Source: Bacteroidales bacterium
GTDB lineage: Bacteria > Bacteroidota > Bacteroidia > Bacteroidales > S143-33
DNA: 39,106 nucleotides
Assembly: GCA_027031265.1 (NCBI GenBank)
Contig: JALVRO010000141.1
Span: forward strand, 1 to 39,106
Direction: 5' to 3'
Shown here: positions 19,195 to 26,854 of the stretch, piece after piece
Layout: every line of letters begins with the position of its first letter
How positions within the stretch are numbered: the first letter of the stretch is position 1
Notes under the pieces: generated by a model
Seen by the model: the letters and a program-made list of their open reading frames with translations, nothing else
What the model was told of the DNA's origin: nothing
Database searches by the model: none
Translations under genes and position numbers: made by a program

Positions 19195-20718
19195 ATGAGG
19201 AAGATTTTTACAGTATTTTTAGGATTAATGTTTTTTTTGTCTGCATGGACACAGGATGATTCATTGATAACGAGTCAAGTTGTTGAGAATCTTGATGAGT
19301 TGATGGGTTTGTGGTATGTGCGCAACCCACATGATACTTTTGTAAGCAGTACAGGGTTGGATCATAAGCTTGAGACGCCTGATTCTGTTATTGTACAACG
19401 TCTGCATTATATTCCCACAAGTATTCCATTGACATTTAATTATCGTGTTAGACGCTGGATAGATTTTTACCTGAAACAAGAGCAAGCTTTACCTACCTTT
19501 CTGGGGCTGGGAAGAGTGTATTTCCCTATCTTTGAGCAGATTCTGGATAAATATGGTTTGCCATTAGAGCTTAAATATTTACCTGTGATAGAGTCGGCTT
19601 TTAATATCAGGGCACGCTCGCGTGCAGGAGCTGTGGGACTATGGCAGATTATGTATGGCACAGGAAAATTATATGGTCTTGAGATAAATAGCCTGGTGGA
19701 TGAACGTATGGATCCCTACAAAGCCACAGATGCCGCTGCTAGAATTTTGAAAGATCTGTATGATAAGTACCATAATTGGTATTTGGCCCTGGCTGCATAT
19801 AATGCAGGGCCAGGAAATGTGAATAAGGCTATCAGGCGTTCGGGAGGTAAGACTGATTTCTGGCAGATTTATCCATACCTGCCAAGAGAAACAAGGGGAT
19901 ATGTGCCAGGATTTATTGCTGTTGTTTATTTGATGAATTACGCCACAGAACATAATTATTACCCACGCAATCCAGGTTTTGCCCTTGCGGCGGACACAGT
20001 AATGGTTAATGATACTCTCCACCTGAAGCAGGTAGCACAGGTCCTTAACATACCTTTGCAACAGTTGCGTGATCTTAATCCACAGTATAAACTCGATATC
20101 ATACCAGGCCATATTAAGCCTTATCCATTGCGTTTGCCAGTTAATAAGGTGTTGAATTTTATAACATTAGAAGATTCTATTTATCATTACAAGGATTCTG
20201 TATTTTTCCCCAAAAATGTGATTGTCAGTGTTAATACTCGTTCGTATTATGCTAGAGGGTATTCCAGACCCACACCATGTTATACCAATACCAGGGGTAA
20301 GGTGAAACTTTATTACAGAGTCAAACCTGGCGACACTTTTGGTTTTATAGCAGATTGGTATGACGTTACTATTCGTGAGCTCAAGTGCTGGAATAATCGC
20401 TGGTCTAACCGTCTGCGTGTTGGTGAAAGACTCGTGGTCTATGTGCCTGCCAGCAAGGTAAGCCTGTATAAAAAGATTAATAGCCTTAGCTTTGAGCAAA
20501 AACAGAGGCTCACAGGTACACCAATAGTTAATACCAGTAAGCCCAAAGATCCGAATTATGTATATTATCAGATACGCAGGGGTGAGAGTCTTTATACCAT
20601 AGCACGCCGTTTTCCTGATATTTCCTACAGTGACCTGGTCAAGATAAACGGTTTCACAGATTACGAGGTAAGGCACTTAAAGCCAGGCCAGTGGATAAAA
20701 ATAAAAAAGAAAGATTAA
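19195..20718 (+). CDS. Membrane-bound lytic transglycosylase (SLT domain) with LysM domains (MltD-like)
   Basis: 507 aa; 'GLPLELKYLPVIESAFNIRARSRAGAVGLWQIMYGTGKLYGLEINSLVDERMDPYKATDAAARILKDLYDKYHNWYLALAAYNAGPGNVNKAI'; LysM-like 'YYRVKPGDTFGFIADWYDVTIRELKCWN' and 'YYQIRRGESLYTIARRFPDISYSDLVKING'. Confidence 0.93.
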   Translation: MRKIFTVFLGLMFFLSAWTQDDSLITSQVVENLDELMGLWYVRNPHDTFVSSTGLDHKLETPDSVIVQRLHYIPTSIPLTFNYRVRRWIDFYLKQEQALPTFLGLGRVYFPIFEQILDKYGLPLELKYLPVIESAFNIRARSRAGAVGLWQIMYGTGKLYGLEINSLVDERMDPYKATDAAARILKDLYDKYHNWYLALAAYNAGPGNVNKAIRRSGGKTDFWQIYPYLPRETRGYVPGFIAVVYLMNYATEHNYYPRNPGFALAADTVMVNDTLHLKQVAQVLNIPLQQLRDLNPQYKLDIIPGHIKPYPLRLPVNKVLNFITLEDSIYHYKDSVFFPKNVIVSVNTRSYYARGYSRPTPCYTNTRGKVKLYYRVKPGDTFGFIADWYDVTIRELKCWNNRWSNRLRVGERLVVYVPASKVSLYKKINSLSFEQKQRLTGTPIVNTSKPKDPNYVYYQIRRGESLYTIARRFPDISYSDLVKINGFTDYEVRHLKPGQWIKIKKKD

Positions 20719-22349
20719 TGCAGGACAGATCTGAAATATTTCATAATGCTGTCAGAGAGGTTATTCCGTCCTGGCAGGGCGAAAGTGATAACCGTTATGA
20801 CCAGATACGATTCCTCAATTTTTCTTATTACATGATTGATGCTTTGCCAGAGGAGGTAGCCAGATGCTATAATCTGGAAGAGATAGAGCTTATTAACACA
20901 TATATTTACCACTGGAGTGAAACATTTGAGATACTCCGCAAGCTACCAGGACTTAGCAGGATAAAGATAACGATTCCTTCGGCTTATGTGTTACCAGATG
21001 ATTTTCTGGACAGGATTGTGTGGCTGGAGATAAAACCATATCAAAGCGAGGCATTTTTCCCTAAGGTCCAGAAAGGAGTAGAGATAATGGATCTGCGGGA
21101 TAAGTTTCTTAGCATTGACACATTTTTTAAGTTTAATGAGAAAATTTTTAATCTGCCAAATCTGGAATATCTGAGCCTTGGATCATTAAATCTAGAGACC
21201 CTACCAGAACAAATAGGCAATCTAAAGGCATTGCGCAAACTGGATCTGACTTATTGTTCATTGCGCAGTCTTCCCTCCAAAATAGGACAGCTCACAAATC
21301 TGGAAGAGCTATATTTACAGTTTAATGATCTGGAAGAAGTGCCTTTAGAATTAAGCATGCTTGAGAATCTAAAAGTGCTTGACCTGACGTCTAATTATTT
21401 GCAATATTTACCAGACCTGAGTAATCTGGTACATTTGAGGGAATTGTATCTATCAGAGAATCAGTTTAATGTGTTTCCTGAGTTTTTGTTGAACATCACA
21501 GGTCTGGAAATACTCAATCTATCGGGTAATTATATCAAAGCATTACCAGAAAATATTAATAAACTTCAGAGCCTTCGAATACTTGATGTCTCGGGTAACA
21601 AGTTGTCTACCCTACCTGGGAACTTTGTTTTTCCAAAACTCGAAGAATTATATTTATCGCGTAATAAAATTACACATTTGCCTGGAGGTTTCGTTGCAAA
21701 TAATACCATGACAATCCTAGAGATAGCTGGTAATATGCTTGAGGCATTGCCTGATGATTTCGGTAAATTATACCGTCTGGCCAGGCTAGACCTTAGCGAA
21801 AATAGAATTATTTCGTTGCCAGAGTCATTTGTTTTCTTGCAGCACCTGGGAGAGCTTAATCTCTCTGGTAATGGGCTAACAGATTTGCCAGAGCAGTTTG
21901 TATCCCTCAGATCATTGAAAGTTTTGTATCTAGCTTATAATCAGCTGTATGGCTTGCCAGATCTTCCTTTCTCCCTGTTGAAGTTGGTTTTGTCATTCAA
22001 CCGTTTTGAGCAAATGCCAGAGACAATAGGTAAGTTGCTGTATCTGACAGAGCTTTACCTGGATCATAACCAGCTGATGAGTGTATCGGGACAGATTGGT
22101 AAATTGCGTTCTCTTATTGTCCTGAACCTGAGTGATAATAATATAAAACAGCTGCCGCCACAGATAGGATTCCTGGACAATCTAGATGAGCTAAATATTA
22201 GTAATAACCCTGTGGAAAATATTCCTGAAGAGATAAACCAGCTTCCTTCGAATTTATACTTTTATGCTGTACGTACTCACCTGTCTGACCAGCAGAAAGA
22301 TCAGCTAAAGCAGCTAGCTAAGAAAAAGAATTGGGTGTTGTTGATCTAA
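20718..22349 (+). CDS. Leucine-rich repeat protein (probably cytoplasmic)
   Basis: ORF track starts at 20691, but an ATG at 20718 overlaps the upstream stop as TAATG and is the more likely start. About 15 LRR units of about 23 aa ('LPEQIGNLKALRKLDLTYCSLRSLPSKIGQLTNLEELYLQFNDLEEVP...'). No signal peptide. Confidence 0.88.
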   Translation: MQDRSEIFHNAVREVIPSWQGESDNRYDQIRFLNFSYYMIDALPEEVARCYNLEEIELINTYIYHWSETFEILRKLPGLSRIKITIPSAYVLPDDFLDRIVWLEIKPYQSEAFFPKVQKGVEIMDLRDKFLSIDTFFKFNEKIFNLPNLEYLSLGSLNLETLPEQIGNLKALRKLDLTYCSLRSLPSKIGQLTNLEELYLQFNDLEEVPLELSMLENLKVLDLTSNYLQYLPDLSNLVHLRELYLSENQFNVFPEFLLNITGLEILNLSGNYIKALPENINKLQSLRILDVSGNKLSTLPGNFVFPKLEELYLSRNKITHLPGGFVANNTMTILEIAGNMLEALPDDFGKLYRLARLDLSENRIISLPESFVFLQHLGELNLSGNGLTDLPEQFVSLRSLKVLYLAYNQLYGLPDLPFSLLKLVLSFNRFEQMPETIGKLLYLTELYLDHNQLMSVSGQIGKLRSLIVLNLSDNNIKQLPPQIGFLDNLDELNISNNPVENIPEEINQLPSNLYFYAVRTHLSDQQKDQLKQLAKKKNWVLLI

Positions 22350-22359
22350 ATATAGTGAT

Positions 22360-23022
22360 ATGAGGAAGCTGTTGATTATATTCATGGTCCTGTTGGTGTT
22401 TCCGGCATGTTCGCCATATTACCATGGTACTGGTGCCCGAAAGTATATTTTTTCGCAGCCAGATACAATGGTCTATACATGGGTATCCCGGAATGATTCA
22501 TTAATTGATACTTCTACTGTGATGATTTACAGACATGGGGATACGGTTTTTTCAATAACCTATGCCTTTGATTCAACGCTGGCTATTTACAGGAATTATT
22601 TGATAAAGCCCGAAGGTCTGGAATTATTCCAGTATTTTCACCTGACTAATAATTTAATAATGTTTTATCAGATTAAGCAAGGAATGGAATTTAGCTTTGA
22701 CTCCAGACATGTGGGTAAGAAAAGGGAAAAATCAGTATTTAATTGGCCAGAACGTAAATTATATCTAGCAGAGATGACTAAGAGTATTGGAAGCCAGCTG
22801 GATACAATTACACTGGGCGATAGTATTCTACCAGTGCTTCGTGTGGATTTAAAATATCATTTTGTTAATAAAGACAGGAATAGCAGGGAGTCTAATGCTG
22901 ATCTGCCGGGTAAGATGAGTTATTACATTTATCCAGGACTAGGGGTTATATATATGACCGAGAGTCCTGGTTATGTTGAGGAAGTTATAAAAATCCAGAA
23001 ATATCAAAACCAGGAGCCATGA
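22360..23022 (+). CDS. Hypothetical lipoprotein
   Basis: 220 aa; lipobox-like 'MRKLLIIFMVLLVFPAC'; no recognised family. Confidence 0.8.
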   Translation: MRKLLIIFMVLLVFPACSPYYHGTGARKYIFSQPDTMVYTWVSRNDSLIDTSTVMIYRHGDTVFSITYAFDSTLAIYRNYLIKPEGLELFQYFHLTNNLIMFYQIKQGMEFSFDSRHVGKKREKSVFNWPERKLYLAEMTKSIGSQLDTITLGDSILPVLRVDLKYHFVNKDRNSRESNADLPGKMSYYIYPGLGVIYMTESPGYVEEVIKIQKYQNQEP

Positions 23023-23891
23023 TCTATTCAATGACAGGATTCGGTCGTAGTGAATACCAGGACGAGAAGATCTATGTCAGGGTTGATATAAAATCGGTTA
23101 ATAGCAAAGCATTTGATCTGAAACTAAAATTACCTGTGGATTATTACCACAAAGATCCAGTATTGAGGAGCTATTTACAACAAAAACTTGTTCGCGGGAA
23201 AATAGAGTGTTTCATAACACTAGAAAGACAGGATATCGTTCCTTATGAAATAAATCAAAGCATTGGAGAACAGTATTTCCAGGCTATACAATCCCTGGCT
23301 AAAAAATTGGGGTATAACCCCAAAAGAATAAACATGATAGAGACCATTATGCGCTTGCCAGATATACTCAGGCCAGGCCGCGCAGAAGGCGATGAGCAGA
23401 CATGGGAAAAAGTGGTGGAAACAATAGATCAGGCAATAGTACAGTTGATTTCTTTCCGACGGCAGGAAGGTCTGGCTCTGGAAAAGGATCTGCTCAAGCG
23501 TGTGGAACTAATCGAGACTTACCTTTCACAGGTACCACAGTATGAAAAAGAAAGAATAGAAAAGGTCAAAGAACGCCTGCTGACAGCGTTAAGCGAGCTG
23601 AAAGTGGACCACGACAGGGAACGTTTTGAGCAGGAAATGATTTATTATCTCGAGAAATATGACATTACAGAAGAAAAGGTGCGCCTGCAGAATCATATAG
23701 ATTATTTTCGTCAGACAATCAGCGAAAATACTGCCACAGCAGGTAAGTCCCTGACATTTATCTCACAGGAGATGGGCAGGGAAATTAACACAATGGGTTC
23801 CAAGGCTAATCATTTTGCAATACAGCAGCTCGTGGTAAAGATGAAAGATGAACTGGAAAAGATAAAAGAACAACTGGCTAACGTTTTATAA
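23019..23891 (+). CDS. yicC: YicC-family endoribonuclease
   Basis: 290 aa; start 'MIYSMTGFGRSEYQDEKIYVRVDIKSVNSKAFDLKLKLP', C-terminus 'RLQNHIDYFRQTISENTATAGKSLTFISQEMGREINTMGSKANHFAIQQLVVKMKDELEKIKEQLANVL'. ATGA overlap with upstream gene. Confidence 0.95.
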   Translation: MIYSMTGFGRSEYQDEKIYVRVDIKSVNSKAFDLKLKLPVDYYHKDPVLRSYLQQKLVRGKIECFITLERQDIVPYEINQSIGEQYFQAIQSLAKKLGYNPKRINMIETIMRLPDILRPGRAEGDEQTWEKVVETIDQAIVQLISFRRQEGLALEKDLLKRVELIETYLSQVPQYEKERIEKVKERLLTALSELKVDHDRERFEQEMIYYLEKYDITEEKVRLQNHIDYFRQTISENTATAGKSLTFISQEMGREINTMGSKANHFAIQQLVVKMKDELEKIKEQLANVL

Positions 23892-23901
23892 TCACCTGTA
23901 T

Positions 23902-24981
23902 ATGGAACGCTACCTTTCCCTGGGCATAATGTCCGGCACATCTTTAGACGGTCTGGATCTGGCTTTGTGCGAGTTTCGGTATGAGAGAAGCATGAAGCAC
24001 ACAAGCGATGATAAAACTGAGGGATCATGGTCTTTTCAGATTCTCGAGGCCAGGACAGTGCCTTATCCCAGGGAATTAGCTTTGGAGCTACGGAAAGCGC
24101 AGAAGGGAAGTGCTTTGAATCTTATTGCTTTGCATAAACGCTATGGCAAGTTTATAGCGGAGAAAGTAAATGAATTTCTGGTGGGCAAGAGCAGACCAAT
24201 GCTCATAGCCTCGCATGGACACACGGTTTTTCACTACCCAGATGCAGGGATAAATTTTCAGATTGGTGATGGTGCTATTATTGTCTCGCTGACAGGCCTG
24301 CCTGTGGTGTGCGATTTCCGTTCGCAGGATATTGCCCTGGGTGGCCAGGGAGCACCTCTGGTGCCAGCCGGGGATTATTTTTTATTCCCCGGCTACAATA
24401 TCCTGCTTAACCTGGGCGGATTTTCCAATGTGACGATTCGTAATCGGATGATAGCCTTTGATATTTCGCCAGTTAATTATGCCTTGAATTATTTTGCCCG
24501 TCAGTTTGGATTGGAATTTGACCGAGATGGACAGCTAGGACGAAAAGGCAAGGTATACCCCCCTTTGCTTGACCAGCTTAACAATCTGGATTATTACTCC
24601 ATGGAGCCACCTAAATCTTTGTCAGACCACTGGTTTTATAACGAATTTTTGCAAGTTCTGGAAGCACATAAAATAGACATTATGGACAAGTTCGCCACTG
24701 TGTACCATCACATTGCGTGGCAGATTGCCAGTGTGGTTAACCAGGAAAAAGGACGTGTGCTGGTCACAGGTGGTGGCGCAAAGAATAAGTATTTGATAGA
24801 GTTGATCAGGTCACAGGTTAAAAATGAAGTCATTATTCCAGACCCACTTCTGGTAGATTTTAAGGAGGCTATGGTCTTTGCATTCCTTGGACTATTGCGC
24901 TGGCTGGGGAAGGAGAATGTTTTTTCCTCTTTTACAGGTGCTGGGCGTAATAGCATCAGTGGTGCTGTTTATTTGCCATAA
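23902..24981 (+). CDS. anmK: Anhydro-N-acetylmuramic acid kinase
   Basis: 359 aa; 'SLGIMSGTSLDGLDLALCEF', 'ASHGHTVFHYPDAGINFQIGDGAII', 'VVCDFRSQDIALGGQGAPLVPAGDYFLF', 'LNLGGFSNVT', 'VLVTGGGAKNKYLIELI'. Confidence 0.95.
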   Translation: MERYLSLGIMSGTSLDGLDLALCEFRYERSMKHTSDDKTEGSWSFQILEARTVPYPRELALELRKAQKGSALNLIALHKRYGKFIAEKVNEFLVGKSRPMLIASHGHTVFHYPDAGINFQIGDGAIIVSLTGLPVVCDFRSQDIALGGQGAPLVPAGDYFLFPGYNILLNLGGFSNVTIRNRMIAFDISPVNYALNYFARQFGLEFDRDGQLGRKGKVYPPLLDQLNNLDYYSMEPPKSLSDHWFYNEFLQVLEAHKIDIMDKFATVYHHIAWQIASVVNQEKGRVLVTGGGAKNKYLIELIRSQVKNEVIIPDPLLVDFKEAMVFAFLGLLRWLGKENVFSSFTGAGRNSISGAVYLP

Positions 24982-25338
24982 GACTATACCTTTGGACTGA
25001 TGATAAAAAATTTTTATTCTTTTCTCTGTGCTAAAATCTCTGTTCATTTTTGTATCCTATAGTTAAATCCTATGGGATATTATACCAAACACCAGATAAA
25101 TCGGGACAGGATATGCCGATGCTACAGACAAATTGTCCAATTAGCTTAAAGCTGTTTGCATTATGTGTTTGTTAAATAATGCATTATACAAAAAGTTAAT
25201 CCGTATTATTGGACTATATTGTGTGTCAAATCGGTATTATTTTGCTAAACCTTTGAAGAAATATTATAAAACATTCTTTTTACTGCTTTACATCAGAGAA
25301 GATTTGTTTAAAAAGTTTAATATTTAATATAAAAAGCT

Positions 25339-25818
25339 GTGAAAATGAGAGGGTTACTTAAACTAACAGGTTTACTGTTCGCAACAATATTGATACTAGT
25401 ATTTACAAGTTGCGAAAAATTTGAAATATCCGGAGAAGAAACACTGGTAGTAAAAAAAATAACATATTCCGGTTGTAAAAGTTCTAACAAAAAATCATTA
25501 AAAACAGAGACCATAACACTGAAAGCAATCAATGATAATGAACTAAAAATAACTCATAGTAATGTTGTTTTCCCCTGTTGTCCTAATGGTGAATTAAAAG
25601 CAGAGGCTTACCGGTCCAATGATACAATTTTTTTGAATGAATATTATACTGATATCTCTTGTGATTGTCTTTGTCCTTATGATCTGGAATATACAATAGG
25701 AAAACTTGATTATGGCAAATATACTGTGGTTCTGAAAATTTATAATCACGAGCATTTTACCTTTAAATTTAATTTTAATCCAAACACTGATAAAACAATA
25801 ACTATCAGAAATAATTAA
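25339..25818 (+). CDS. Hypothetical Cys-rich lipoprotein
   Basis: 159 aa; lipobox-like 'LLFATILILVFTSC'; cysteine motifs 'YSGCKSS', 'VFPCCPNGELKAEAY', 'DISCDCLCPYDLEYTIGKL'. Confidence 0.75.
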   Translation: MKMRGLLKLTGLLFATILILVFTSCEKFEISGEETLVVKKITYSGCKSSNKKSLKTETITLKAINDNELKITHSNVVFPCCPNGELKAEAYRSNDTIFLNEYYTDISCDCLCPYDLEYTIGKLDYGKYTVVLKIYNHEHFTFKFNFNPNTDKTITIRNN

Positions 25819-25819
25819 G

Positions 25820-26149
25820 ATGGGGAGATTAATTAGAGTAACAGATGCAGCATTGTTTTTTATAATAACTGTTTTGCTATTTAGCTTCATCTCCTGTAAT
25901 AATAAAATGAGTGAAATAAAAAAGGATGAAGCTGTTATAATTTACGACGGAGACCCTGCGGTTGATGGTTATGGATGGTTTTTGTCTATAAATGAGATGA
26001 AATATAAACCTATAGAATTAGACACGGAATTTTGCAAGGACGGATTAATTGTAAATGTTAAATATCAATTATTGGATACTAAATGGTCTTGTAATTGGCA
26101 AAGGAAAGAATATCCTCTAATAAAAATTATTGATATTGCTAAAGAATAA
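25820..26149 (+). CDS. Hypothetical small lipoprotein
   Basis: 109 aa; 'FFIITVLLFSFISCNN' lipobox-like; 'GWFLSINEMKYKPIELDTEFCKDGLIVNVKYQLLDTKWSCNWQRKEYPLIKIIDI'. Confidence 0.75.
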   Translation: MGRLIRVTDAALFFIITVLLFSFISCNNKMSEIKKDEAVIIYDGDPAVDGYGWFLSINEMKYKPIELDTEFCKDGLIVNVKYQLLDTKWSCNWQRKEYPLIKIIDIAKE

Positions 26150-26159
26150 GGAATTATGA

Positions 26160-26420
26160 AGTACATTAGATTACGGTATTCCTTATGAAGTTGTTGTTGA
26201 AGTTGGTGGATTTATAATACCAGCTAATGATACTTTAAAAATTGAATATCCCCGGTTAGGCGGAATACTTTGGAGTGAAAAATATTCTTTTTTAGCAAAC
26301 GAAAATACAAATCCTCCATTGCCTAAAGGCTATTATTACACAGCATTCTTGCAATCATTCAAAATCGGAGATATTCAAACAGAAGAAAAACATTTTAGAA
26401 TAAATTTCACTGTCAAATAA
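26160..26420 (+). pseudogene. Start-less ORF fragment (86 sense codons), possible truncated or frameshifted third gene of the small-lipoprotein cluster
   Basis: Open frame between TGA (26157-26159) and TAA (26418-26420) reading STLDYGIPYEVVVEVGGFIIPANDTLKIEYPRLGGILWSEKYSFLANENTNPPLPKGYYYTAFLQSFKIGDIQTEEKHFRINFTVK*; protein-like, but no in-frame ATG near its 5' end and no signal sequence. Confidence 0.5.
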
Positions 26421-26780
26421 CAACTCTGACCACCTACAGACTCATAGCACAGTTATAATCAAAAAATATTTTACAACAGTTTTTTGTTTAACATATCTGA
26501 GTTTGCTAACAAAAATTTAATAATATTCTTTCCTTTCTATATCGTTTTTTATAAACCTTTGGACAGGCACTTGACCGGAACCCTGGAGGAGATTTATAAT
26601 TTTTTAAAACTCAAATTAATAAAATACAAGCAAGTCTGTCTATGTGTATCTAGACACGCATCGATATTTTATCTGCTGGTTTTCAGTGGAGAAGGGTAGT
26701 ATTGCTCATTGTTTTCTGTACTTTGTATAAAAAAAATATTTTTTTGTTATTGCGGAATTGCTGTTTACCAGGCATTTGAT

Positions 26781-26810
26781 TTTGATTTGTTACAAAAAAA
26801 ATTATCTTTG
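26781..26810 (+). promoter_or_regulatory. Bacteroidota-type promoter for ileS
   Basis: TTTG (26781-26784), 18-nt spacer, TATCTTTG (26803-26810). Confidence 0.75.
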
Positions 26811-26854
26811 CAACATTTGAAAAGTAGTATTAAAATGTTTAAATCATTGATACG

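Noticed and set aside
20167-20676. 169-aa and 147-aa antisense ORFs opposite the lytic transglycosylase gene
   Set aside because: Fully contained opposite a strong CDS with SLT/LysM motifs; no independent evidence.
21180-22290. Tandem-repeat-like DNA in the LRR gene
   Set aside because: Periodicity (about 69 bp) is explained by coding leucine-rich repeats, not by a DNA repeat or CRISPR array.
24982-25338. Searched long intergenic regions (3.4-3.75, 8.9-9.2, 25.0-25.3, 26.4-26.85 kb) for tRNAs, riboswitches and CRISPR repeats
   Set aside because: No cloverleaf, no TpsiC-loop motif and no regularly spaced repeats seen; a covariance-model scan (Infernal/tRNAscan) would be needed to exclude ncRNAs.
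25317-25890. Minus-strand ORFs 25317..25532 and 25594..25890
   Set aside because: Opposite two lipobox-containing plus-strand genes; no signal or domain, AT-rich chance ORFs.
26484-26699. 71-aa plus-strand ORF in the ileS upstream region
   Set aside because: Low-complexity hydrophobic/Phe-rich translation with no recognisable feature; insufficient support for a CDS.
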